Part shown: one piece after another, positions 7,915 to 15,482 of the stretch
How positions within the stretch are numbered: the stretch's first letter is position 1
Layout: every line of letters begins with the position of its first letter
Assembly: GCF_900109165.1 (NCBI RefSeq)
Contig: NZ_FNZF01000001.1
Span: 859,376-923,375, forward strand
Reading direction: 5' to 3'
Source of the DNA: Bhargavaea ginsengi
Lineage (GTDB): Bacteria; Bacillota; Bacilli; Bacillales_A; Planococcaceae
DNA: 64,000 nt
The notes under the pieces: generated by a model
Told to the model about the DNA's origin: nothing
Seen by the model: the letters and a program-made list of their open reading frames with translations, nothing else
Databases searched by the model: none
Translations under genes and position numbers: made by a program

Positions 7915-8892
7915 ATGAAGAACACCGTCGTATGGGCCGCTATGTTATGCCTGATTTCCGCAGTTTCCTGGGGAGCCATGTTTCCGGTTGCGAATCATGC
8001 ATTTCAACATATCGACCCCTTTTACTTCACACTTTTCCGGTATGGTTTTGTAACGATTATTTTGGTTGTCTGGCTGTTTTGGAAGGAAGGGAAAGAATCT
8101 TTCCGTTTTGAAGGGAAGGGCCGGCTCCTCTGGTTTTTTGGAACCATGGCCTTTGCGGTTTATAATTTGCTGATTTTCTGGGGACAGGATTTATTGGGTG
8201 ATCCGGGTACGATGGTTGCTTCGATTATGGAATCGTTAATGCCTATGATTTCTATTGTTATTGCCTGGGTGTTCATCAGGCAACGACCTCACGCATTTAC
8301 GATGTTTTGTGTCGTTCTTGGGTTTGTCGGCGCATCGTTAGTCGTCACAAAAGGAGATTTCGGTGCCTTTTTCTCAGCTTCAAATGCGATCATTCCATCT
8401 TTATTGATCTTTATCGCAGTCGTTGGGTGGGTTGTGTACACGATGGGTGGAACCCGATTCAGTAACGATGGCTGGTCCGCATTGCGTTATTCAACTTTGA
8501 GCTGTTTGCTCGGAACGGCTACTGCGGCTGTTGTTGTGCTTGGTGTCACGCTTACAGGATATGTCTCGTTTCCAACCGTTGAAACATTGACCATGACAAG
8601 CCCGCATATTGCATTTATGGTCATCTTCCCGGGAGTCATCGCACTGGTGGGGTGGAACTATGGCGTAAGTGTCATCACCCCGTTGAATGGGTTGTTATTT
8701 CTTAACTTTGTGCCCGTCACAACGCTAGTCATTCAAATTTCCCAAGGTGTAAGCGTCACAGCTTATGATTATATCGGCACAGTTTTCATTATCATGTCCT
8801 TACTTTTAAACAATCTATTTCTTCGGTTACAGCAGAAGAAAAGGGAAACAAAAGAGGATTTCAGAGGAAGATTGCAGGAAACGGAAGCATAA
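7915..8892 (+). CDS. EamA/DMT family transporter
   Basis: 325 residues with about ten hydrophobic helices in two EamA halves (first half with SWGAMFPVANHAF and LFRYGFVTIIL, second with IALVGWNYGVSVITPLNGLL). The family exports amino acids, metabolites or drugs in the cytoplasmic membrane. AAGGAG lies 10 bases before the ATG. It is divergent from a LysR regulator, which fits a metabolite-induced exporter; the substrate cannot be told. Confidence 0.85.
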   Translation: MKNTVVWAAMLCLISAVSWGAMFPVANHAFQHIDPFYFTLFRYGFVTIILVVWLFWKEGKESFRFEGKGRLLWFFGTMAFAVYNLLIFWGQDLLGDPGTMVASIMESLMPMISIVIAWVFIRQRPHAFTMFCVVLGFVGASLVVTKGDFGAFFSASNAIIPSLLIFIAVVGWVVYTMGGTRFSNDGWSALRYSTLSCLLGTATAAVVVLGVTLTGYVSFPTVETLTMTSPHIAFMVIFPGVIALVGWNYGVSVITPLNGLLFLNFVPVTTLVIQISQGVSVTAYDYIGTVFIIMSLLLNNLFLRLQQKKRETKEDFRGRLQETEA

Positions 8893-8905
8893 GAGAGGGG
8901 GGTGT

Positions 8906-8981
8906 GAATCCCTACGAAGAGGGGTGCGAGTTCCCACCTCCCCTCTACTGAATTCCTACCAATCTTGCCTGAATCACCACC
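8906..8981 (+). repeat. Four-unit GARTYMCYACC array, 22-nt pitch
   Basis: Cores start at 8906 (GAATCCCTACG), 8928 (GAGTTCCCACC), 8950 (GAATTCCTACC) and 8971 (GAATCACCACC). Pitch is 22, 22, 21. Located between the EamA gene and the terminator at 8992. Confidence 0.75.
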
Positions 8982-8991
8982 AATCCAAATC

Positions 8992-9024
8992 AAGCCCGGA
9001 CGGGAATCCGTCCGGGCTTTCCTT
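8992..9024. terminator. Bidirectional terminator between EamA and NRAMP-like genes
   Basis: AAGCCCGGACGG / CCGTCCGGGCTT with a GAAT loop; T-rich flanks on both strands. Confidence 0.85.
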
Positions 9025-9031
9025 TGTGCTT

Positions 9032-10282
9032 TTATCCGAGAAATGCACCGATCGCATCGACCAGGCTGTAAATCCCAAGTCCCGCACAGATGATCACGAC
9101 AACCGCGCCGATGATATTCTGCGTGAGGGTGTTGGCGTAGCCGCCGAGGCGCTTTTTGTTGTTGACGATGACGAGCAGGAGGAACGCGATGAATGGCAGC
9201 AGGATCCCGTTGATCGCCTGGGCGAAGATGATGACCGAGACGACTTCGAAGCCGGTGAGTGTCGAGAAGATGCCGAAGACCGTGATGCCGGCGAAGACGG
9301 CTTTGAATCTTTTGTCTTTCATGCCGTTTTTCCAGCCAAGAAGGCCGGAGATGGTGTAGGCGGCGCCGAGCGGTCCGGCGAGTGCGGAGGACAGGCCCGC
9401 CGCAAAGAAGCCGATGCCGATAAAGGCAGACGACCAGCTGCCGAGAACGGGCTCAAGCTGGATCGACAGGTCGCCGACACTTTCGACGGTCATGCCTTTC
9501 ATTACCGTAGCGGAGGTGATGAGGATGGCCGCGGTGATCAGTCCTCCGATCAGGATCGAAATCATGCTGTCGCGGCGCGACTCTTTCAGGTCATCCGGGC
9601 TTTTCCACCGCTCGTTGACCGTCGCCGCATGAAGGAACAGGTTATACGGCACGACCGTCGTCCCGATCAGCGCGATGACGGTGATGATCGAGCCCACCGG
9701 AATCGACGGCAGGAAGGCCCCCTGGAATACCTCGCCGATGTTGGGCCTGACGACGATCATCGTCGTGAAGAACGTGACGCCCATGATGAGCACGAGCCCG
9801 ATCATGAATTTCTCTACGATCTTGTAGGACCCTTTCAGTGCCAGGAACAGGATGATGATCCCGAGAATCGGGCCAATCACTTTCTGCGGCAACCCGGTGA
9901 TGATTGACAAGCCGGTAGAGCCTCCTAATAAGTCACCCGTAATATATGCCGTACTCCCGACGGTGATGGCGACAATGACCAGTGTCATCGTCGCGTATTT
10001 GATGATCGGATTGGAAAACTGCTCGGCGATGGCTTCCCCCAGGCCCTTTTGCGTGATGATGCCGAGCCGTGCGCTCATTTCCTGCAGGATGATCGTTGCG
10101 AGAATCGAGAAGATGACCGCCCAGAGAAGGGCGTATCCGAACGATGCCCCTGCCCGGGTCGCCGTCGTGACGGTACCCGGTCCGATAAAGCTTGCCACAA
10201 TGACCATTCCCGGACCGATGGATTTGAGCCGCTCCATCAGTCCCCTTCTGGGCGCTTCCGATTTGCTTACCGTTGTTTCCAT
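9032..10282 (-). CDS. NRAMP-family membrane protein without the DPGN metal motif
   Basis: 416 residues, about eleven membrane helices, clearly of NRAMP fold by the helix 1 region SIGPGMVIVASFIGPGTVTT and the helix 6 region VVPYNLFLHAA (210-220). True Mn/Fe carriers have DPGN in helix 1 and MPH in helix 6; here these read GPGT (34-37) and VPY, so the aspartate, asparagine and methionine metal ligands are all missing. It therefore probably does not carry Mn2+ and is nearer to the B. subtilis YcsG type. Start ATG at 10282 is preferred over a GTG at 10291. It shares orientation with the regulator upstream. Confidence 0.8.
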   Translation of the reverse strand: METTVSKSEAPRRGLMERLKSIGPGMVIVASFIGPGTVTTATRAGASFGYALLWAVIFSILATIILQEMSARLGIITQKGLGEAIAEQFSNPIIKYATMTLVIVAITVGSTAYITGDLLGGSTGLSIITGLPQKVIGPILGIIILFLALKGSYKIVEKFMIGLVLIMGVTFFTTMIVVRPNIGEVFQGAFLPSIPVGSIITVIALIGTTVVPYNLFLHAATVNERWKSPDDLKESRRDSMISILIGGLITAAILITSATVMKGMTVESVGDLSIQLEPVLGSWSSAFIGIGFFAAGLSSALAGPLGAAYTISGLLGWKNGMKDKRFKAVFAGITVFGIFSTLTGFEVVSVIIFAQAINGILLPFIAFLLLVIVNNKKRLGGYANTLTQNIIGAVVVIICAGLGIYSLVDAIGAFLG

Positions 10283-10357
10283 CCTTTCCACCCCTTTTGA
10301 TGATTTCCCCCTAAAACGCTTTCAGGTTTGCCGATGACGGTGCGGCCTGAAGGGCCG

Positions 10358-10999
10358 TCACCGTGCTTTATCCAGATAGTTGTAGACCGACTGTTTTGTG
10401 ACGCCGAGGACTGCGCTGATGCGCTCGGCAGCCCCCTGGATCAGGAAGACGCCGTTTTCCTCGAGTTTTTTCACGAACCGTACCTTATCGCTTTTCTTCA
10501 TCTTTTCGATCGGGACGCCCACTTCTTGCAGGGCGTCATCGATCAGCTTCTCGAACACCTCTCCGACCGTCTGGGCGTAGGATTCCTTTGGAGGGACGAA
10601 AGCATCGCTCATCCCGGCGGTGAACTCGCTGATGACGGACTCCATCTCCGCGAATGCCGAAATGTTGAAGTTGATGCCCATAAATCCGATGACCTTGCCC
10701 CGGCTGTCGCGGATAAACGACGTGGACGTCCGGATGAACTTGCCGTCCTCCGTTCGGGAGACCTGCCCGAGCATGTCTCCGATGCCGTCCTCTTGATTCC
10801 TGAGTTCCTTCAGGATCACCTCGGTCGTCGGCGCACCGATCTTCCGGCCCGTGACGTTCCCGGTGATGTAGATGAGGGATGACTCGAGGTCGCGCAGGTT
10901 ATGGATCACCACTTCGCAGCGGCTTCCGAACGTCGCCGCGATCATGTCCGCGATCGGGATGTAGCGGTTGAATATGTCCTGATGTTCATTGGCTGTCAT
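10358..10999 (-). CDS. YheO-like PAS/HTH transcriptional regulator
   Basis: 213 residues. The N-terminal YheO-type PAS-like domain (about 8-118, GSRCEVVIHNLRDLESSLIYI and FIRDSRGKVIGFMGINFN) precedes a C-terminal helix-turn-helix (about 170-213, GAAERISAVLGVTKQSVYNYLDKAR). The ATG at 10999 has AGGTG just upstream. It lies between the NRAMP-like gene and a ureohydrolase gene, all on the minus strand, so it may control both in response to a nitrogen compound. The interval to the ureohydrolase holds a dispersed repeat. Confidence 0.82.
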   Translation of the reverse strand: MTANEHQDIFNRYIPIADMIAATFGSRCEVVIHNLRDLESSLIYITGNVTGRKIGAPTTEVILKELRNQEDGIGDMLGQVSRTEDGKFIRTSTSFIRDSRGKVIGFMGINFNISAFAEMESVISEFTAGMSDAFVPPKESYAQTVGEVFEKLIDDALQEVGVPIEKMKKSDKVRFVKKLEENGVFLIQGAAERISAVLGVTKQSVYNYLDKAR

Positions 11000-11030
11000 G
11001 ATTTCACCTGTTCTGTTGTTAATGGTGTAC

Positions 11031-11212
11031 CTGATTTCCGCTCCAGGCACTCGCTTACCGCGGGCGTTGCCGACGCCAATGCGAAGTTTGGCGTCTGCGC
11101 TCAAAAGCGAAAGCGTTGAGCGGCATTAGCTGCACTCCTCGAGCTTCGCTCTGTGGGGTCCTCGGCTAACGCTATTCCCGCAGGTGTCTCGTGCCTTCCG
11201 CTTCAATCAGCT
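11031..11212. repeat. Dispersed Bacillaceae intergenic repeat, copy 1 (interrupted)
   Basis: Begins CTGATTTCCGCTCCAGGC, contains CGCTTACCGCGGGCGTTGCC and CTCCTCGAGCTTCGCTCTG, and ends GCCTTCCGCTTCAATCAGC; the ends are imperfect inverted repeats. Copy 2 is at 27209-27333. Copy 1 carries about 55 extra bases in the middle that contain two small hairpins (GACGCCA/TGGCGTC and CGCTCAA/TTGAGCG). The same kind of sequence is familiar from many Bacillaceae genomes as a non-coding REP/MITE-like element; that identification is from memory. Confidence 0.6.
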
Positions 11213-11237
11213 CATTTAGTGCTCGGAGCGCATCAGC

Positions 11238-12212
11238 TTACGACCTAGTGCTGACGGTCTCCTGGCTGCTGCTTTCCTGTTTGGTTTGCTGGTGCAGTGC
11301 ATGGCCCGCGAGTGCGTATAGCACGACTGTCGATACGAAATGCGCGGAGTTCTGGTTGGCGTCCTGCTGCGGGTACACTTCGACGAAGTCCATGCCGATG
11401 ATGCCTTTTTTCGTGAACTCGTGGACGAGCGTGACTAATTCATAGGAAGTGATTCCGTTGCCGTCGACCGGTCCGCCCGGGTTGAAGGCGAAGTCGAGCA
11501 CGTCGCTGCAGATGCTCAGGTAGACGCAGTCGACGTCCTTGCTCGCCATTTCATAAATCTCATCTGCGAGTTCCTTCAGGTCGCGGTTGCGGATATCGTT
11601 AACCGTCAGTGTGACCGCCCCCGCATCACGCGCGAGCTTTCCGCTGTCCGGTTTGTTCCTTGGCCCGTGGATGCCGGTGTGGATCAGGCTTTCATTGCGC
11701 ACGCCGTCCAGTTCATACAGCCGCGCGAATGGCGTGGAGCGGGCGTATTTGTCCCCCTGGTAATGAGGCATGTTGTCATAATGTGCATCCAGGTGGATGA
11801 TGCCGACCTTCTTGCCCGTCGTCTCAGTGAGCGACTTGATGATCGGGTACGTGATTCCGTGGTCGCCGCCGAGCCCGATCAGGAACTTGCCGCTTTTCCA
11901 GAGATCCGCGGTGAATCCGGAAATCCGGTCCATCGTCTCCTCCACATCCGCCGGGACGACATCGATATCCCCGGCGTCCCCCAGCCGGATATGCTCGAAC
12001 ACATCGATATGGTCCAGCTCAGGAAGATAGCCGCTGTAGCGCCCCGACGCCAGACGGATCACCTTCGGCCCCAGCTCGCAGCCCGTGTAATCCCCCCACG
12101 TCACTGCACCTTCCCAAGGCACCCCATAGACCACCGCGTCGATATCCGTTGTGTCCTTGGACTTGGAAATGTTCTTCGCATCGAGAAAACATGGTGTATT
12201 GCCGTATAGCAT
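11238..12212 (-). CDS. Ureohydrolase (agmatinase/arginase superfamily), atypical third metal motif
   Basis: 324 residues. It hydrolyses a guanidino compound to urea at a dinuclear metal site. Motifs: GGDHG (115-119), HLDAHYD (140-146) and SICSDVLD (233-240) followed by FAFNPGG. The last motif differs from the usual S-x-D-x-D by an inserted residue and a cysteine, so agmatine or arginine cannot be assumed; guanidine or a guanidino acid is possible. AAAGGGATG precedes the ATG at 12212. The YheO-like regulator and NRAMP-like carrier follow on the same strand. Confidence 0.82.
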   Translation of the reverse strand: MLYGNTPCFLDAKNISKSKDTTDIDAVVYGVPWEGAVTWGDYTGCELGPKVIRLASGRYSGYLPELDHIDVFEHIRLGDAGDIDVVPADVEETMDRISGFTADLWKSGKFLIGLGGDHGITYPIIKSLTETTGKKVGIIHLDAHYDNMPHYQGDKYARSTPFARLYELDGVRNESLIHTGIHGPRNKPDSGKLARDAGAVTLTVNDIRNRDLKELADEIYEMASKDVDCVYLSICSDVLDFAFNPGGPVDGNGITSYELVTLVHEFTKKGIIGMDFVEVYPQQDANQNSAHFVSTVVLYALAGHALHQQTKQESSSQETVSTRS

Positions 12213-12407
12213 GAAATCATCCCTTTCCTGAGAATTGGAAGTTAGTGCAATGGTACGTAGGTTTTTATTGATAGTCAAATATTCTTTTACTTTTTGTAAA
12301 AGTTATGTGTCTTAGACTTTTATCATGTATTTGCTTGAATTCGTGATTACCCCGCCCCTCCCGACGGGTATGTAAAAAGTACCAACATAAAGAAGGGGTC
12401 GATTGAC

Positions 12408-13295
12408 ATGAAAGGATTCGCAAAGTGGTGTGCAGCTGCGGTACTTGCGGCTGGCGCACTCGTGCCGGGCGTTGCGGCAGCCAAGGGCTACTCGGACGTA
12501 TCACCTGAAGCGGAACACAGCACGAACATCTTCATCGCCCAGGAAGCGGGCGTCATGACCGGCTACCCGGACGGAACGTTCAAGCCGAACATGAAGCTCA
12601 CCCGAGGCCAGACGATCAAGGCACTCGGCAAGCTCGAGCTGAACCGCTCCGGCGAGACTTTGGAAACCTATGACTACAGCGGCATCCAACCATTTGATGA
12701 CGTACCGGCGGACCACCCGGACAACGAGCTGTACAAGTACTCATTGATTGTGAGAAATGCAGGCATCTTCGACGGGGACCCGAACAATCATATCAACCCC
12801 GCTCCGCACATCTCCCGTGAACAGATGGCGAAAGTGCTCGTCGGCGCGTTTGGGCTGAAAGACATCCCAAACCGCATCGCATCGATCCGCGACATCGGCC
12901 AGGCGGCCGCCTACTTCCAGGATCACATCCTGATCCTCTCTGAAAACCAAGTCACGAAGGTCGACACCTACCGGCCGAAAGAACACGTCTCCAGGGCACA
13001 ATTCGCCAGCTTCCTCGTAAGGGCGCATGACGAGCGCGTCGTGAACTACGCGATTGAAAGCGTCGACTTCCCAGATACCATCACCCTCGCCGTCGGTGAG
13101 CACCCCGAGCCACCAACACATCTGAACGTCACACTGGTGAACGGCGTCGTGACGGAAACCCCTGTCTTCTGGGATTTGAGAGACCTGGATACAATGACTG
13201 TGGGTGAATATAACGTGACCGGCACGGTTGGCGACACCGGTCACACCCTTGAAGTGAACGTGATCGTCGAAGACCCGATGGGTGTGAGTGAGTGA
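12408..13295 (+). CDS. SLH-domain surface protein with Ig-like tail, paralogue 4
   Basis: 295 residues, same plan as the three SLH proteins at 3.7-6.7 kb: signal peptide (GVAAAKG, about 25), SLH unit 1 with MTGYPDGTFKPNMKLTRG, unit 2 with PFDDVP and AGIFDGDPNN, unit 3 with RAQFASFLVRAHDE, and an Ig-like tail (PPTHLNVTLVNG, VGEYNVTGTV). AAGGGGTC lies about 8 bases upstream of the ATG. It is the most diverged copy and is separated from the others by 5.7 kb of unrelated genes. Confidence 0.85.
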   Translation: MKGFAKWCAAAVLAAGALVPGVAAAKGYSDVSPEAEHSTNIFIAQEAGVMTGYPDGTFKPNMKLTRGQTIKALGKLELNRSGETLETYDYSGIQPFDDVPADHPDNELYKYSLIVRNAGIFDGDPNNHINPAPHISREQMAKVLVGAFGLKDIPNRIASIRDIGQAAAYFQDHILILSENQVTKVDTYRPKEHVSRAQFASFLVRAHDERVVNYAIESVDFPDTITLAVGEHPEPPTHLNVTLVNGVVTETPVFWDLRDLDTMTVGEYNVTGTVGDTGHTLEVNVIVEDPMGVSE

Positions 13296-13330
13296 ATGGA
13301 GTGTTAAGGCATTCTTTCGGGAGTATGGAC

Positions 13331-13362
13331 GAGTGTTTACCCCGGAGGTGCGAGTGATTACC
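13331..13362 (+). repeat. Pair of GARTNNTTACC cores, 21-nt pitch
   Basis: GAGTGTTTACC at 13331 and GAGTGATTACC at 13352, between the SLH gene 4 stop and its terminator. Confidence 0.7.
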
Positions 13363-13370
13363 TGAGCAGA

Positions 13371-13399
13371 GGAAGGCCGCGGCCTTCCTTTTGCTTTTG
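13371..13399 (+). terminator. Terminator of SLH gene 4
   Basis: Perfect GGAAGGCC-GC-GGCCTTCC hairpin followed by TTTTGCTTTT. Confidence 0.8.
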
Positions 13400-13402
13400 G
13401 GT

Positions 13403-13500
13403 GAATTCCCACCTCACCCCCTCTGAATTACCACCTATAGGGGTGCGAGTTACTACCTCCACCCCTTCGAATCACAACCAGTTGGGCATGAATTCCTACC
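13403..13500 (+). repeat. Five-unit GARTYMCYACC array, 22-nt pitch
   Basis: Cores start at 13403 (GAATTCCCACC), 13425 (GAATTACCACC), 13447 (GAGTTACTACC), 13469 (GAATCACAACC) and 13490 (GAATTCCTACC). Pitch is 22, 22, 22, 21. Spacers ACCCCCTC and AGGGGTGC can pair with each other. The same layout recurs at 14274, including the following 45 bases. Confidence 0.78.
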
Positions 13501-13512
13501 AATCAAAAGCAA

Positions 13513-13542
13513 CGGGTCCGGAGCATCGACTCCAGACCCGCT
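13513..13542 (-). terminator. Terminator of the acetyltransferase gene
   Basis: CGGGTC-CGGAG / CTCC-AGACCCG hairpin with a short TTTT tract on the minus strand. Near-copy at 14384. Confidence 0.75.
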
Positions 13543-13546
13543 GTCT

Positions 13547-14182
13547 TTACTGACCATACTTTTCCAAAAATCGCTCCAAGTCATTCAGTTCCTCAAAGCG
13601 CTCCTCAATCAGCTTCCTCGGCCAGTCCCACCAGGCGATCTGCTGGAGCTTGTCGGCAATCTCCTTCGGAAAACGGTCCTTGATCTTCTTGGCCGGAACC
13701 CCGCCGACAATCGTATACGGTTCCACATCCTTCGTCACCACCGCGCCCGATGCGATCACCGCTCCGTCCCCGATCGTGACGTCCTTCATGATGATCGCCC
13801 CGTGGCCGATCCACACATCATGACCGATCTTCACCCGGTGCGAACGCCGCCAGTCGAAAATCTCCTCATCATCCGTATCGGCAAAACCGTACGAGCGGCG
13901 CCGGTACGTCATATGATGCTGGGTGACCCGCTCCATCGGATGATTCACCGGATTGATGCAGACCTGTGCCGCCACTGAGCAGAACTTCCCGATCTCCGTG
14001 TAATTCATCGTGACGTTTTCCATCGTATAGGTGTAGTCGCCAATCTCGGACTCCACGATTTTATTGAACGCCCCGATCGACGTATACACGCCTGCCCGAC
14101 TGTTCGCCACCTGAGCCGTCTCGTGGACGGTAGGCTCTTCAGAAAGGATGGCCCCGCTTTTTACCTGATGGATTTCCCTCAC
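13547..14182 (-). CDS. Hexapeptide-repeat (left-handed beta helix) acetyltransferase
   Basis: 211 residues. Hexapeptide repeats are plain from about residue 20 on and again at HRVKIGHDVWIGHGAIIMKDVTIGDGAVIASGAVVTKDV (about 116-153), with the xenobiotic-acetyltransferase loop NPVNHPMERVTQHH that supplies the catalytic histidine. Such enzymes acetylate streptogramin, chloramphenicol or sugar and phosphonate-related substrates with acetyl-CoA; the substrate is not deducible. RBS GGGGAGAAGTG precedes the ATG. Monocistronic. Confidence 0.82.
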   Translation of the reverse strand: MREIHQVKSGAILSEEPTVHETAQVANSRAGVYTSIGAFNKIVESEIGDYTYTMENVTMNYTEIGKFCSVAAQVCINPVNHPMERVTQHHMTYRRRSYGFADTDDEEIFDWRRSHRVKIGHDVWIGHGAIIMKDVTIGDGAVIASGAVVTKDVEPYTIVGGVPAKKIKDRFPKEIADKLQQIAWWDWPRKLIEERFEELNDLERFLEKYGQ

Positions 14183-14273
14183 TTCTCCCCGCCTCTTTCT
14201 ATCCTGGATAGTTCCAGTGTAGCTTGGCAGGATTGAACCCGTATCAACACACTATTAAATGTTTGTAAAATGC

Positions 14274-14372
14274 GAATCCCCGCCTCACCCCTGCCGAGTT
14301 ACTACCTACTAGGGGGGCGAGTTCCTACCTCGACCCCTTTGAGTTACGACGAATCAGAGGTGAATCCCCACC
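14274..14372 (+). repeat. Five-unit GARTYMCYACC array, about 22-nt pitch
   Basis: Cores start at 14274 (GAATCCCCGCC), 14296 (GAGTTACTACC), 14319 (GAGTTCCTACC), 14341 (GAGTTACGACG) and 14362 (GAATCCCCACC). Pitch is 22, 23, 22, 21. It fills the gap between the acetyltransferase start and the terminator at 14384. Confidence 0.75.
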
Positions 14373-14383
14373 AATCAAAAGCA

Positions 14384-14412
14384 GCGGGTCCGGAGAATCG
14401 CCTCCGGACCCG
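14384..14412 (-). terminator. Terminator of the small membrane protein gene at 14444
   Basis: GCGGGTCCGGAG / CTCCGGACCCGC with TTTT on the minus side. This hairpin and the following AATCGCTCCAAGTCAT duplicate the end of the acetyltransferase gene about 870 bases away. Confidence 0.8.
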
Positions 14413-14443
14413 CTGCTTTCACTAATCGCTCCAAGTCATCCAT

Positions 14444-14737
14444 TTACTCTACGCGATCGCTTTTTTCATCCTCCCTGTTCTTACCTCTTTTTCTTATTAC
14501 TACAATTGCATAAGCAATGAACGCTGTGATTGCCAGCACTTTAATGACATTTGCAATAAATGAGCTGCTGATAATTTTATCGATATTTAAGATGATGACA
14601 ATACAAAAGGCAGCACCCACACTAAGATTGCTTTTCACTTGTAGCTCAATCCCTTCAGCCAAAGATTGTATAGAGCTCCAAAGTCTAATACTGCTAATCG
14701 AAAGTCTCATTTTCTTTAGTAAAACATAAATATCCAA
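14444..14737 (-). CDS. Small membrane protein, unknown function, AT-rich
   Basis: 97 residues with two predicted membrane helices (about 38-54 and 63-82) and a charged tail RKRGKNREDEKSDRVE. No family recognised. The TTG at 14737 has GAGGG 9 bases upstream; an ATG at 14710 is the alternative. Base composition is AT-richer than neighbours. It is convergent with nothing and has its own terminator. Confidence 0.5.
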   Translation of the reverse strand: MDIYVLLKKMRLSISSIRLWSSIQSLAEGIELQVKSNLSVGAAFCIVIILNIDKIISSSFIANVIKVLAITAFIAYAIVVIRKRGKNREDEKSDRVE

Positions 14738-14863
14738 CCTAATTAACCCTCGTTAGCCATTTCCCAGACTTGGCCCCTAACCACCCACTGATTAATTCTT
14801 ATAAAACAGAGGTGGGAAAGAATGGTATAATTGGATCAACGTTAACGATCTGGGGGGATGATT

Positions 14864-15241
14864 ATGGAAAAGAAATCGTTTAAAGTGCGACTCGGGAAAG
14901 TCATGAAAATCATCGGATTTTTCTTAGCCGTCGTCCTCCCGGCCTTTGCGATCTACGAAGATTATTACGAATCCGCCCTTCCCTATTTTCTGATTGGCGG
15001 TGGCACCATCTTAATGCTCGGCGAATGGCTGGCCGGAGAAAAAGCCCGCTGGATGCTTCCTACATCCCTGATGATATTGGGCGTACTCTCTCATGTTGTT
15101 TACAAACAAATCTCTCTCTTGTTTCTCTTCCTGACCCTATCCCTGATCACCACGATTGTCCTTTCTCTGATCGACCGGAAAGAAAGGCGTGAGTCGCCCG
15201 TTCAAATTACGGATGAAAAGGGGGCTGAAAAATGGTGGTGA
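14864..15241 (+). CDS. Four-helix membrane protein, unknown function
   Basis: 125 residues, four hydrophobic helices (about 16-33, 40-58, 64-84, 88-108) and a hydrophilic tail ending GAEKWW. Family not recognised. GGGGGG lies six bases before the ATG at 14864; the ATG at 14858 touches the RBS and was rejected. A TATAAT-like box (GGTATAATTGG) lies about 35 bases upstream of the start. Confidence 0.6.
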   Translation: MEKKSFKVRLGKVMKIIGFFLAVVLPAFAIYEDYYESALPYFLIGGGTILMLGEWLAGEKARWMLPTSLMILGVLSHVVYKQISLLFLFLTLSLITTIVLSLIDRKERRESPVQITDEKGAEKWW

Positions 15242-15358
15242 GGGATTCATTGCGCAGTGAATACTCCCCAATTCAACCCGCTTCATTAATGAAGTTAAAG
15301 GACTAATTGGGCGAAGGAACCGTCACTTCCTTACTTCCAGTGGAAACGAATAAAAGTA

Positions 15359-15392
15359 GAAAGCGTCCGCAATGGGCGCTTTCCTTTTCATT
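15359..15392 (+). terminator. Hairpin with duplicated flank of the sulfurtransferase gene end
   Basis: GAAAGCG / CGCTTTC hairpin followed by TTTTCATT. The 50 bases from 15340 (CCAGTGGAAACGAATAAAAG onward) repeat the last codons and terminator of the sulfurtransferase gene at 16356-16412, so this is a duplicated gene end. Confidence 0.7.
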
Positions 15393-15482
15393 CTAGATGT
15401 GATTCGTTTGAAAGAAGCATAACAGCGTGTTACGCTATTTTTAATCCCGATTAAATAAATCTGTTTTAAAGGAGCTGTCCAA

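Noticed and set aside
8924-9907. Long open frame on the plus strand (about 327 codons)
   Set aside because: It lies antisense to the clear NRAMP-like gene; the product is low-complexity Asp/Arg-rich, as expected from the opposite strand of a GC-rich gene.
10332-10369. Strong terminator after the YheO-like gene
   Set aside because: A GC-rich hairpin is present but no T tract follows on the minus strand, so the call is not safe.
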